From a virus, in the IMG/VR virus record IMGVR_UViG_3300032236_000862, positions 36,329 through 100,328 of that record: a stretch of 64,000 nucleotides of DNA. One strand, 5' to 3'. Below, piece after piece: positions 38,646 through 47,187 of the stretch. Below the pieces are notes generated by a model that saw nothing but the letters and a program-made list of their open reading frames with translations, was not told the origin of the DNA and made no database searches. Position 1 is the first letter of the stretch. Each line of letters opens with the position of its first letter. A program made the position numbers and the translations under genes.

Positions 38646-38990
38646 TTAGTCCAATTCGTTGTGGCCCCCCACACCGCTATTGTACATGGCATTTGTTAAT
38701 TCATGAAAATGGTGCTCTTGGATAATCACATAGTCTTGGCCATCTAGGTGAAAGGCCAGCACCGGCTCCCTGCTGTCTAAGATAGCCTCTGTGGTTATCT
38801 TGTCCAGGATAGAGGACTGGATGCTAAAAGACTTCTTACTGGTCCACTTATGCTCGAACAGGTAGTGGTCATTTCTGACATCACCTTTACGAGACCAAAA
38901 GGATCCTGAACCAGCACTGCGCTGGCCACCCGTTAGGGCAGCCAGACGCTTCTCGTGCTTAAGGGACTGCTTCTGACCCTCACTCTTCAT
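38646..38990 (-). CDS. Holliday-junction-resolvase-like nuclease
   Basis: A 114-aa protein beginning with basic helices, then GGQRSAGSGSFWSRKGDVRNDHYLFEHKWT: glycine-rich turn, catalytic D and E-x-K (FEHK), and a final YVIIQEHHF strand. This is the PD-(D/E)XK resolvase-type pattern frequent beside RecA in actinophages. The start overlaps the stop of recA by a few bases. Confidence 0.7.
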   Translation of the reverse strand: MKSEGQKQSLKHEKRLAALTGGQRSAGSGSFWSRKGDVRNDHYLFEHKWTSKKSFSIQSSILDKITTEAILDSREPVLAFHLDGQDYVIIQEHHFHELTNAMYNSGVGGHNELD

Positions 38991-40041
38991 CAGGAGTCTC
39001 CATCATTAGGGCTGGGCTGTTCTTAAGGGTATCCATAACTGCAGCGCTAATCTCGGAACTGAGGTCTAACTCTTCACGAAGAGAGTCAATCAGAGCCTGT
39101 GCACCCTGCCACTTACGATCCTTATAATACATCCAGCCGCCACGACGTTCTACAATGCCATTCAAGATGGCTAGAGAGACAATCTCTTTACCGGTGTCAT
39201 AGCTACCGGCATCAATAGGTCCACCCTCTGAGAAGTAGAAGTCCAGGTAAGCAGTCTGCTGTGGGGGATAGGTCTTGTTCTTAATAGTACGGACACGAAT
39301 CGTTTGCCCCACACGACGCTTCTCTTGTCCGGTGCCTACCTCAAGCCAATCGTCACGCTTTACTTCGCAACGAACGCTGTAGGCGTAGTCTTTGCCAAGA
39401 CCTCCTGGTGTTGTACGAGGGTCGCCGTGCATGACGCCGATCTTCATACGGTACTGATTGATCATAATGCCCAGCACTGGACGTTCTGATTCGATAAGGT
39501 CACGCTTGGTAGCGGACGAAACTTTACGGAAGAACTTGTTGGTTATTAAAGCTCCTCGTCCCACAGTAAACTCTTCCATGTGCTTTTCATCTTCTGCACT
39601 AGGAACAAGAGCAGGAAGGCTGTCAATAACAACCATGTCAACCGCTTTGCTTTCCATGAATTGAATAACTGCGTCAAATGCATCCTCCATACTATTAGTC
39701 TCTACGATAATTACACGTTCTGTATCAACCCCGCAAAGCTCTGCGTACTCGGGATCAAAATCTTCTGCAGCAATCCACACGGCAGTGAACTCTGGGTTCT
39801 TAGCCTGGTTAGCTGCGATGGTGCGCAAGGCAATGGCAGTCTTTCCATGAGACGCTTCGCCTACAAGTTCTACCCAACGGTTCATAGGCCAACCCCCACC
39901 AAGAACTACGTCTAGGGTTAGAGATCCGGTAGGGATACGGTTAGGAAGATTGACCTCACTAGCACGGACAACCGTACCAGCACCAAGCTTCTTGTTAATG
40001 TTTGCAACTACCTTGAGTGCATCTGGACTGATTACTGCCAC
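38980..40041 (-). CDS. recA: RecA recombinase
   Basis: A 353-aa protein with RecA core: IPTGSLTLDVVLGGGWP, Walker A GEASHGKT (about 60-67; cellular RecA has GPESSGKT), Walker B VDMVVIDSLPALVP and L2-region IMINQYRMKIGVMHGDPRTTPGG. It catalyses homologous pairing, supporting recombination-dependent replication with the neighbouring nucleases and Pol A. The C-terminus is acidic. No LexA is visible. Confidence 0.93.
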   Translation of the reverse strand: MAVISPDALKVVANINKKLGAGTVVRASEVNLPNRIPTGSLTLDVVLGGGWPMNRWVELVGEASHGKTAIALRTIAANQAKNPEFTAVWIAAEDFDPEYAELCGVDTERVIIVETNSMEDAFDAVIQFMESKAVDMVVIDSLPALVPSAEDEKHMEEFTVGRGALITNKFFRKVSSATKRDLIESERPVLGIMINQYRMKIGVMHGDPRTTPGGLGKDYAYSVRCEVKRDDWLEVGTGQEKRRVGQTIRVRTIKNKTYPPQQTAYLDFYFSEGGPIDAGSYDTGKEIVSLAILNGIVERRGGWMYYKDRKWQGAQALIDSLREELDLSSEISAAVMDTLKNSPALMMETPDEE

Positions 40042-40427
40042 TATCCGATCCTATCTACTATGACGTTTGGGTTAAAGCCACCTGATTGCCCGACTTGTTT
40101 AGCTGGGGTTGCAGCGCCTCCGCTACCTCCGCCAGGCATTCCTGCGCCGGAGCCTTGCTGCAACAATGGGTATCCACAGTCGTAGCATCGAGCACGACCA
40201 GTACCTTGAGGAGCAAAGTAGTTGCCTGAGAAACAGTTTGGACAACTATCGTTGTTGCGTGCGCTTACTGCTTTGGTTACTGTTTGGTCCCTGCTAGGAT
40301 CATAGGTAACCGGAGTGTTTACCGTGGTAGGTTGATATACGTTTCCAGGCAAAGGTCCGGTTGCGGGAGTGCTTGCAGGAGCAGACGCACCGCCACCTAA
40401 CTTGTTTGCCCACCAATTAGTTGACAC
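40041..40427 (-). CDS. Zinc ribbon protein with disordered flanks
   Basis: A 128-aa protein: G/A/P/S-rich ends around a four-cysteine ribbon CPNC...CYDCG (about 60-85). Located between the Pol A and RecA genes, its ribbon could contact nucleic acid or the polymerase. TAA/ATG overlap with recA. Confidence 0.65.
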   Translation of the reverse strand: MSTNWWANKLGGGASAPASTPATGPLPGNVYQPTTVNTPVTYDPSRDQTVTKAVSARNNDSCPNCFSGNYFAPQGTGRARCYDCGYPLLQQGSGAGMPGGGSGGAATPAKQVGQSGGFNPNVIVDRIG

Positions 40428-40857
40428 TATGGATATCCCTTTCTTGTATGAGTTCTAGATTAAACAATGTTGATAGGCAGGACATGGTTGCAGATAGAGA
40501 CACTAGCCTGAACATCTTGGCTAAGGAGTCAATGTCATCGTCCGTATACTTCTCCTCTTTAGGGGAATCTTCTTCTTCAATTAGATAAGCTGCTATAGCT
40601 ATTTTTGAGCAGATATCTGCGTGGGAGTCTATAAAAGGTATGAGGTGAGCAAACCTCTCTAGACGCTCCTGGCTTGCCCGTTCTTCCATCTCGGATACTT
40701 CTTCTGAGATAGGCGGTAAGCCCATAACCTCTGCGATCTCTTCTGCAGGCATAAGCATAGTATCGTAGATAGTCTGCCTAATGAGTACCGGCAAAGGGAT
40801 GTGCTTATTGAGGGAGTCCTCAAAAACAACCATCCTTTTCTTTTTGCGCCCGAACAT
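40417..40857 (-). CDS. Unknown acidic helical protein, 146 aa
   Basis: Start at 40857 (MFGRKKKRM), overlapping the Pol A stop (TAATG). After a basic N-terminus the protein is acidic and helical with SEVSEMEERASQERLERF and a C-terminal helix. No family recognised; its position suggests a replisome accessory role. Confidence 0.6.
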   Translation of the reverse strand: MFGRKKKRMVVFEDSLNKHIPLPVLIRQTIYDTMLMPAEEIAEVMGLPPISEEVSEMEERASQERLERFAHLIPFIDSHADICSKIAIAAYLIEEEDSPKEEKYTDDDIDSLAKMFRLVSLSATMSCLSTLFNLELIQERDIHSVN

Positions 40858-42833
40858 TACTTTGCCTCTCCCCAACGCTGAACTGTCTTAACATCTGCGA
40901 TCATAGGGATCTGCAGAGCATTGATGCCTTCCATGGCCTCACGAATTGCTGCCTCAGTCTCTTCAACAAGATTGTCAGGAGTGACTGTAACAAGTTCATC
41001 ATGAATTGTTAAGATCAAACTTGACTCATCAGGGATAAGCTTATTAGCCCTAATCATTGCTAGCTTAATAAGATCTGCTGATGAACCTTGGATAACCGTG
41101 TTAAACGCCTGACGTTCTGCCCTAGAGCGTTCCCATTGTACATCTGATCTGAGTTCTGGCAGATAACGGCGACGGCCCATGTAGGTTAGCGCATACGGGA
41201 TAGGACTACGGTTACGGCTCTCCTTGATTACCTGCTTCTTATAACGAGCGATAGCAGGGAACTTATGAGAGAACTCATCAAGCAACCGTCGTGCCTCAGG
41301 AACCGTTACCCCAATAGAGGTAGCGATCTTGTCAGGTCCCACACCATACATCATGGCTAGAACCAAAGTTTTGGCAGCAGAGCGATCTACTCCAACTGTG
41401 CTGCCGATGGTGGTATAGATATCCACACCATCCATATATGCGCCACACAAGATCCTGTCTTTAGAGAAAGAAGCAAGGACACGTGGTTCAATCTGGGAAT
41501 AGTCAGCAACGACAAGCTTATAACCTTCTGGGGCAATAAACAAGTTGCGGATAGCTTTACCGTTTTTAGTACGTGGGTTAGGTACGTTCTGTAGGTTAGG
41601 GTTACGACTAGAGAAACGACCAGTCTCTGCACCATACTGAATGAAGTCGGTGTGGATGCGGTTCTTAATCATAATAGACTTCTTAGCCACAACCTTAGCT
41701 TTACCGCCGGTTGTGCGAGTAATGTCTCCGCCTAGATATGGAATTACATAAGTAGTAAGAAGCTTGTTAAGGTCTGAGTACTCTAGTAGTGCGTCTACCA
41801 AAGCGTCCTTGCCCTCAAACATCTTGATGGCAGGCTCTGATACAGAAAAGTCATTTACCGTAGGTTCGGTGCCGGCATCGGCCCTCTTCTGTCCTGCAGG
41901 TGTGAGAACCTTAGGACGTAGCCCCCGCCCACCATCAGCCTTCTTAGAGAACAAGATAGTCTGCTTCTCTGGAACGCTGTTGATGTTAAAGGCCTTGCCG
42001 GCAAACTTGTAGATCTTTGCCTTAGTGGTCTCTAACTGAACCTCTAAGTCAGCTTTCAATGTAGATAGGGAGTTGACGTCAATGTCTGCACCTCGAAGCT
42101 CCATGCGGCAGATAACCTCAAGAACATCCATCTCAAGCTTAAAGATACCGGCTAGCTTATCGGTGCCCAAGTCAGCGAGATACTTCTGGTAAAGCTTCCA
42201 AGTCCACTCTGCGTCTAACCCAGCATAGGTGGCAACCTCATCAAAGGAGTACGCCTCTACTTCTTTACCTACGCCCTTGACCATCTCGTAGCCAAGCTCA
42301 CGCTTCAAACAATCGGCTAGGCCAAGGTGTAGGCTGTTCCTTGTATTAAGAACAAAGGCAGCATTGAGTGTGCAGAAGTAAGGTTGAGCAGGAAGTTCTT
42401 TTACATACTTAGTTACGCTTTGTAGGTCAAACTTTAAGTTGTGGCCGATCTTGAGCTTATCGCCAGTAAACAATGGCTTGAGGGTCTTGAACACTTCTCC
42501 AGCAGTAAGTTGTTCTGGAGCCTCTGTAAAAATCTTAGTGGCCTTACGCTCATCCTTGCTGTAATCAGAAGGACGGATAGGCAAACCTTTTATAATGCGA
42601 TCTTGCGCAGAAGGGAGCAGCGGGAACTCAGTACGAACATAGTCGCCGTTAGGGTGGCCCATAGGAATAACGTCTACACGGCCTTCGGTTGCCATAGCAA
42701 TCCACGTAACAATATTTAGGCGTGGGTCACCTCGGTGATCGCCTACAGTTTCTACGTCAAATACAAAAGCGTCTTGCGCCATGTAGGCGTCAAGCACCTC
42801 GGCAAGTTGTTCTGTGGTGGTAACTATATTCAT
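40857..42833 (-). CDS. polA: Family A DNA polymerase with 3'-5' exonuclease
   Basis: A 658-aa replicative polymerase. Exonuclease motifs FDVETVGD (about 25-32), IGHNLKFD and YAGLDAEWTW; polymerase motifs RFSSRNPNLQNVPNP, DYSQIEPR (motif A), then AKTLVLAMMYG (motif B) and TIHDELV (motif C). No 5'-nuclease domain is present, as in many phage Pol A enzymes, so primer removal must rely on host or other phage nucleases. Confidence 0.95.
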   Translation of the reverse strand: MNIVTTTEQLAEVLDAYMAQDAFVFDVETVGDHRGDPRLNIVTWIAMATEGRVDVIPMGHPNGDYVRTEFPLLPSAQDRIIKGLPIRPSDYSKDERKATKIFTEAPEQLTAGEVFKTLKPLFTGDKLKIGHNLKFDLQSVTKYVKELPAQPYFCTLNAAFVLNTRNSLHLGLADCLKRELGYEMVKGVGKEVEAYSFDEVATYAGLDAEWTWKLYQKYLADLGTDKLAGIFKLEMDVLEVICRMELRGADIDVNSLSTLKADLEVQLETTKAKIYKFAGKAFNINSVPEKQTILFSKKADGGRGLRPKVLTPAGQKRADAGTEPTVNDFSVSEPAIKMFEGKDALVDALLEYSDLNKLLTTYVIPYLGGDITRTTGGKAKVVAKKSIMIKNRIHTDFIQYGAETGRFSSRNPNLQNVPNPRTKNGKAIRNLFIAPEGYKLVVADYSQIEPRVLASFSKDRILCGAYMDGVDIYTTIGSTVGVDRSAAKTLVLAMMYGVGPDKIATSIGVTVPEARRLLDEFSHKFPAIARYKKQVIKESRNRSPIPYALTYMGRRRYLPELRSDVQWERSRAERQAFNTVIQGSSADLIKLAMIRANKLIPDESSLILTIHDELVTVTPDNLVEETEAAIREAMEGINALQIPMIADVKTVQRWGEAK

Positions 42834-42854
42834 TGCTCTCCCTAAGTTGAGTTA

Positions 42855-42888
42855 GGGGCCCGTAGAAAGGAGGTTAAAACCGGGCCCC
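42855..42888 (-). other. GGGGCCCG/CGGGCCCC hairpin between SSB-like and Pol A genes
   Basis: Perfect 8-bp stem (42855-42862 with 42881-42888) around an 18-base loop that contains the AGGAGG-like sequence in plus orientation only. On the minus strand no T tract follows, so a processing or attenuation hairpin is more likely than a terminator. Confidence 0.5.
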
Positions 42889-42906
42889 CAACAGTAATGG
42901 ACTAGA

Positions 42907-43602
42907 TTAGTTGGCTGCGATTTCTCGAGCGATCTCTGCCAACTCAGCCTTTGTAGAGATGTGAAGAGCATCCCTGCCTAGAGGCTTCATTGTCTTGATC
43001 AACTCAGCGCAAGCGACTGGGTCTAGTTGCCATTCCTCAGCGAGGTCACGTTCCTTTACAGGAACGATTGAGTAAGCAGTCTTGGTACCTGTACCGGTCT
43101 TGCTTACTGCCCAATAGAGATCAGGACGGTTCAAGGGACCCGTCTTTGCATTAGAGGCGAGCTTCTCTAACTGACCACATAGGCGTACCCCTACGATCAT
43201 CATTTGGAGTTGTGGTTCTTCATCGGAGAGATTAAGAACTGTGAATGCAAACTTCTGGTCAGGCTTGCTTCCTACAGCAATAAGTGGGTCGCCCTCACCA
43301 ATGCTAATGAAGGACTTCTTGCCTGGACGATTGATCCAGTGTTGCATGAACACGTGTGGTTCATCAGAGATGAACTTAATAAGCTGAACATCCTCATCAA
43401 AACGGAAGTCAGTAGCGAAAGTCTTGGTTGTCTTTGCGGTAGCCTTCTTAGCGGCTGCCCAACCAGTTTGGATTACAGAAGATTGCTCAGGGGCTTCGTT
43501 CTCATCTTCTTCTGTAAAGAGTTCAACGAGTTCCTCCTCTGTAGGAGCTGCGTACTCGTTAACGTTTGGTACTGCGGTCTTGACTTTAAGTGAGCTGGTC
43601 AT
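42907..43602 (-). CDS. ssDNA-binding-like replication protein
   Basis: A 231-aa protein that resembles actinophage SSB-type proteins in block order: acidic N-terminus, GWAAAKK, VQLIKFISDEPHVFMQHWI, SFISIGEGDP, FTVLNLSD, YWAVSKTGTGTKTAYS and KERDLAEEW. In related proteins a zinc site (CPLC) sits after the FI.Q.W segment; here it is GDPLIAVGS without cysteines, so the zinc is lost. Adjacent to Pol A, consistent with a replisome role. Confidence 0.6.
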   Translation of the reverse strand: MTSSLKVKTAVPNVNEYAAPTEEELVELFTEEDENEAPEQSSVIQTGWAAAKKATAKTTKTFATDFRFDEDVQLIKFISDEPHVFMQHWINRPGKKSFISIGEGDPLIAVGSKPDQKFAFTVLNLSDEEPQLQMMIVGVRLCGQLEKLASNAKTGPLNRPDLYWAVSKTGTGTKTAYSIVPVKERDLAEEWQLDPVACAELIKTMKPLGRDALHISTKAELAEIAREIAAN

Positions 43603-43662
43603 GTTGACCCTTTCGGTAGTTGGCTGATATCTGGGACTCTGTCGAGTCCGTACGATAGGTGG

Positions 43663-44130
43663 TTACTCGGTTTCTTGACTATGAATAAGCGTCCATGATT
43701 CCATCAATTCAATTGATAGATCTGGATGCTTATTCCAGTCAACTCTGGGGGCACCGATGAGGCCCCGGTCTTGGAAACTTTTGATAGCAGATTCAATCAT
43801 AGCTTTGGAATACATACGCCATCCTGGCTTCTTTACTCCATCTACAATCATAGACTTGAGACGATAGGGTGCACGTGGTATATAACCCTTGCGTTCCCAA
43901 AGTCTTACGGTCACTATCGGTCTTCCCAATGCTTGGCACAATGACCCAACACTGTAAAGTTCTACCGTCTTTCCATTCGGTAGATTTTTAACCTGTGGAC
44001 TTGCATCCCAGGAATCTAAATTAACTGGCTTCTTAGGAGCTACATCTGGATCTAAGGCACGACGTTTCCTCTTTGAACCAGGATAGTACTCATCCAGGTC
44101 CTCAAAGAACTTATCTACCTTGTCTTCCAT
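43663..44130 (-). CDS. MerR-type HTH protein
   Basis: A 155-aa protein with an acidic N-terminus and a MerR/excisionase-like helix-turn-helix (about 58-90): LYSVGSLCQALGRPIVTVRLWERKGYIPRAPYR. The C-terminal part is short, with no effector domain, so it is likely a DNA-binding regulator or accessory factor. A small GGACTC/GAGTCC hairpin (43634-43649) follows it. Confidence 0.7.
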   Translation of the reverse strand: MEDKVDKFFEDLDEYYPGSKRKRRALDPDVAPKKPVNLDSWDASPQVKNLPNGKTVELYSVGSLCQALGRPIVTVRLWERKGYIPRAPYRLKSMIVDGVKKPGWRMYSKAMIESAIKSFQDRGLIGAPRVDWNKHPDLSIELMESWTLIHSQETE

Positions 44131-44131
44131 A

Positions 44132-44563
44132 TCAACCCTTTGCTAAGAACACATATGATACGCTTTTAGGAAACATAGCGTCAATTTCTTCTTCTGTGAT
44201 AAGACCCTCGTATAAGCAAGCCATAACTTCTGCCTCGTCTAATACCGGAACCATCTGGTAACAACGGTCGTATAGACCCTTTTCTTTTAACATAGGTTCA
44301 GCAACACTGGAGTCTAATCTTTGCGATACCTTGCGCTGACGCTGTAATGAATTGATGCCCTCTACTTCTTCAGGCAACCGGTACCAAATATGGCCCTTCT
44401 CATCTGGCTCACCCTCAGTATCCACTAACTCTATAAGATCCTTCTTCAAAGAATCACGCTCAGCAGACAGGTCATCTACTTGGTTTTTAAGAGTAATGTA
44501 CGTACGTATTTTGCCCATGATTCCTGGGTCTTTTGGATCGTCTTTCTTTATAACCTTTGGCAT
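44132..44563 (-). CDS. Coiled-coil protein, 143 aa
   Basis: Basic start, a heptad region LKNQVDDLSAERDSLKKDLIEL (about 25-50), then GHIWYRLPEEVEG and a helical C-terminus. Proteins of this layout are common in actinophage replication blocks; function unknown. A TATCCTAT element lies right before its ribosome site. Confidence 0.6.
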   Translation of the reverse strand: MPKVIKKDDPKDPGIMGKIRTYITLKNQVDDLSAERDSLKKDLIELVDTEGEPDEKGHIWYRLPEEVEGINSLQRQRKVSQRLDSSVAEPMLKEKGLYDRCYQMVPVLDEAEVMACLYEGLITEEEIDAMFPKSVSYVFLAKG

Positions 44564-44577
44564 GTCTTACCCCCTGG

Positions 44578-44593
44578 TTATAGGATACCCGAT
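44578..44593 (-). promoter_or_regulatory. TATCCTAT promoter-like element
   Basis: Minus strand ATCGGGTATCCTATAA followed by CCAGGGGGTAAGAC and the start codon of 44132-44563. Same position relative to the gene as at 27993 and 52182. Confidence 0.5.
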
Positions 44594-44754
44594 TACTCTA
44601 GGGATTGCAAATCAGTATCAATATAGGCTCTAAGAGCCTCTACAATCACATCTGTGACGGTACGGCTATCCTCGGCTGCTTTAATTTTGACAGCAGACCA
44701 GAGCTCATCTGATACCCGGATGGTGCGGGTTGGGGTCTTAGGTGCGTTTGGCAT
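44593..44754 (-). CDS. Ribbon-helix-helix regulator, 53 aa
   Basis: ATG complementary to 44752-44754, TAA at 44593-44595. RTIRVSDELWSAVKIKAAEDSRTVTDVIVEALRAYI is a textbook RHH/Arc-like domain: an N-terminal strand for the DNA groove, then two helices. Likely a dimeric repressor, and a candidate for binding the dyad or promoter-like elements in this genome (not shown). Confidence 0.78.
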   Translation of the reverse strand: MPNAPKTPTRTIRVSDELWSAVKIKAAEDSRTVTDVIVEALRAYIDTDLQSLE

Positions 44755-44763
44755 AGGATAAGT

Positions 44764-46299
44764 CTAGACCGAAACGTTCTCTAAAAAAGCCCTAAGTGTG
44801 CCAACAGTTAGGTTGACACCACCGGCTTCGTTGATACCCTCACCATCAATGATTGCGTTAGCAACAGAGGTCTTTTGTACTAGCATCTCGTGCTGCCTTT
44901 CCTCGATAGAGCCTTCCATAAGAAAGTCTTGGATTACTATAGAAGGCCACGTACTAGAAGCACGACGAATTCTTCCATTGCGTTGGATCGCAAGGCCCGC
45001 ATTCCACGGGAGGTCGTAATTAATAAGTAGGTTAGCCTGAGGAAGATCCACCCCATAGCCACCGGCATCACTAGAAACAAGAATACGACAATCTGGATCG
45101 GTTTGAAACCTAACCTTAGAAGCCTCTTTAGTTTTTGCATCCATCTCTCCTGTATATCCCGCCGAAGCGTATTCTATATTCTCTCTGATTAAAGAAACCA
45201 TATGTACATAGCTAGTAAAGATAACAACCTTATTGCGCTCGTCTTGATCCAGGAAGTTGTCTACATACTCTTTGAGTGTCTCGAGCTTAACAGACCTTGA
45301 GATCTTATCAAGCTTGCCTGACTCCTCTAACTCTCCTACGTATTTTGAGGTAGCACGGGACTTAAGAACTAGCTCTGGGTGGTCGCACAGCATACGAAGA
45401 GCCGTAAGCTTTGACATAACCTTTCCCTTTAGGGCATCCATTATAGGGTTTGTACTTTCTCCTGAATAATGGCTAAACAAATCAAAGGATGAACCAAAAG
45501 AGTCCACAGCCTCATCTAGATCTTGCAGCAGTTCTCTAGCAATATGCTTGTAAAGCTTTGCCCCAGCACTATCAAACTCTACAAGAATAGGCTCTGCAAA
45601 AATAGTATCCGGTAGATATGGTGCTACGTCTGGATCTTGCTGGCGCTTGCGTACTGACGCTTCCTTCATCTTGGTACTTAACGTAGATAGGTTGCGGTAG
45701 CTTTGTACGCCCCCAAAATGGTTACGAACAATGAATGTCTTATCAAATAAGTCGAAACGACCTAGGACTTTTTTGTCTACAAACTCCATAATGCTGTAGA
45801 GTTCTTCCGGCTTTCCGTTTTCAATAGGCGTACCTGTCAAGGCAAAACGGATAGGGCTTTCAAGCTTCTTTACGTATTTGGATCGTTTTGATCTGAAAGA
45901 TTTAATTGCTGTGGCTTCATCGCATACGATAAATCCCTTTGGGAGCCCGTTAACTCCATTATCCCAGTCGTTAACAATTTGCTCATAGTTGAGGATGATA
46001 TGCGTGTACTCTCCTGAAAGGGCATCGGCGTATTGAAGCTCCCGTTGTTTCTTCGTTCCATCAATGACCAAAGGACTTGCAGTGCCATTAGTGAATTTCC
46101 TAATCTGCTCTGCCCACTGATACTTCAGTGAGGATAGACAAATTATGATACCAGGTTCTGTTGGTGCAAGTTCCTCAAGTGCAGCAATTGTTAGAACAGT
46201 CTTACCTAAACCAAGATCGTAAGCTACAAGCATTTTTTTGCGTGCAACCATAGCCTCTACGGCTTCTACTTGGTAAGGTAAGAGTGTTCCTGTAAACAT
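44764..46299 (-). CDS. SNF2-type superfamily 2 helicase/translocase
   Basis: A 511-aa protein: LLPYQVEAVEAM (Q-motif-like), Walker A DLGLGKT (about 28-34), ILNYEQI, CDEATAIKS in place of DEAH (motif II, about 132-140), ALTGTPIENG (motif III), VVIFTSYVHM (motif IV), SSDAGGYGVDLPQA (motif V) and QRNGRIRR (motif VI). A dsDNA translocase for remodelling or repair; short for a SNF2 protein, with no accessory domains. Confidence 0.9.
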   Translation of the reverse strand: MFTGTLLPYQVEAVEAMVARKKMLVAYDLGLGKTVLTIAALEELAPTEPGIIICLSSLKYQWAEQIRKFTNGTASPLVIDGTKKQRELQYADALSGEYTHIILNYEQIVNDWDNGVNGLPKGFIVCDEATAIKSFRSKRSKYVKKLESPIRFALTGTPIENGKPEELYSIMEFVDKKVLGRFDLFDKTFIVRNHFGGVQSYRNLSTLSTKMKEASVRKRQQDPDVAPYLPDTIFAEPILVEFDSAGAKLYKHIARELLQDLDEAVDSFGSSFDLFSHYSGESTNPIMDALKGKVMSKLTALRMLCDHPELVLKSRATSKYVGELEESGKLDKISRSVKLETLKEYVDNFLDQDERNKVVIFTSYVHMVSLIRENIEYASAGYTGEMDAKTKEASKVRFQTDPDCRILVSSDAGGYGVDLPQANLLINYDLPWNAGLAIQRNGRIRRASSTWPSIVIQDFLMEGSIEERQHEMLVQKTSVANAIIDGEGINEAGGVNLTVGTLRAFLENVSV

Positions 46300-46508
46300 T
46301 AACTATCTCGTCTCCAATGTAGATAAGAACGTATGTATGTTGCGGTGTAAGCTAGCGATGCAAATATAAACCCGTACTGGTGTGAGGTAATAGCATAGAT
46401 CATCCATAGCGATTCGTTAAAGCATAGTACAAACCAACCCCAAATGCTTTTACGACCAACAAAGTAAATGCCGGTTACTCCGATAACAGCTAGTACCCAA
46501 GACCACAT
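46299..46508 (-). CDS. Small integral membrane protein
   Basis: A 69-aa protein with two or three membrane helices (about 3-18, 23-40 and 45-62), basic C-terminus (LHWRRDS). Its W/F-rich pattern resembles pieces of PnuC-type transporters but is too short to assign. Coupled to both neighbours by overlapping codons. Confidence 0.6.
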   Translation of the reverse strand: MWSWVLAVIGVTGIYFVGRKSIWGWFVLCFNESLWMIYAITSHQYGFIFASLAYTATYIRSYLHWRRDS

Positions 46509-47047
46509 CAGACGTACTGCATCAATCTAGTCTTGACTGCAAACTCTAAGTCCTCGATTGTGGAGTTGTTGTGAAGGTATGCGTCAAAGTCCCAGTTATC
46601 CATATCGTGTTCTGATACGTGAGAGTTAACTGCCTCAACACCGGTGCGCTCTACACGCCAAATCTGCCCGCCATTGGCCCGTATCATGTCAGCTTCATTA
46701 AAGAATCTAACGTCTGTAATAACATATTTAAGGTCTAGTCTAGGTTCATCTAGCATAGACTTCATTGCTTGATGTACCCAAAACCCTTCACCAAATACCT
46801 TGCGAGCACCAACCCCAAGCTCTTGAAGCAACCTGCGAACTTCCGGAGTTTGTTTGGAAACCTCCCAACCATACTCATCAACCAAATCAGATAAACGTGA
46901 GTTGCCTGAAATAAGTGGGTTGAGCGTATACAGCAATGTTCTAATTGGATCCGCAAAGGCGACCCTTGTAAACCCATGGTTTTCTACTAGATACTTAGCC
47001 ACGGTATCTTTACCTGACCGTGCGTAACCTGATAGACCAATAATCAT
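46508..47047 (-). CDS. Deoxynucleoside monophosphate kinase
   Basis: A 179-aa P-loop kinase: MIIGLSGYARSGKDTVAKYL (Walker A GYARSGKD), RVAFADPIR, LLQELGVGARKVFGEGFWV and VITDVRFFNEADMIRANGG. This matches phage T4 gp1/AAA_33-type dNMP kinases, which convert dNMPs to dNDPs for DNA synthesis. It fits beside the replication genes and complements the reductase. Confidence 0.85.
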   Translation of the reverse strand: MIIGLSGYARSGKDTVAKYLVENHGFTRVAFADPIRTLLYTLNPLISGNSRLSDLVDEYGWEVSKQTPEVRRLLQELGVGARKVFGEGFWVHQAMKSMLDEPRLDLKYVITDVRFFNEADMIRANGGQIWRVERTGVEAVNSHVSEHDMDNWDFDAYLHNNSTIEDLEFAVKTRLMQYV

Positions 47048-47187
47048 TCTTCCCCCTTTGTTGCTCTACGCTTCATGCAGCACGTGCAGTAGCTGTATGT
47101 ATATCCTGTAAATGGGCATTGGGTTCCAGAACCCTCAATATAAGAGTGCCCCCATATATAACACTCAAGCTTATCTAACAACTTCAC
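47044..47187 (-). CDS. 47-aa cysteine-rich protein
   Basis: GTG complementary to 47185-47187 overlaps the primase stop (GTGA); TGA at 47044-47046 overlaps the next start. Cysteines at residue 9 and in CPFTGYTYSYCTCC, giving a compact metal-binding pattern, and a basic tail. Weak ribosome site, so translation by coupling is likely. Confidence 0.5.
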   Translation of the reverse strand: MKLLDKLECYIWGHSYIEGSGTQCPFTGYTYSYCTCCMKRRATKGEE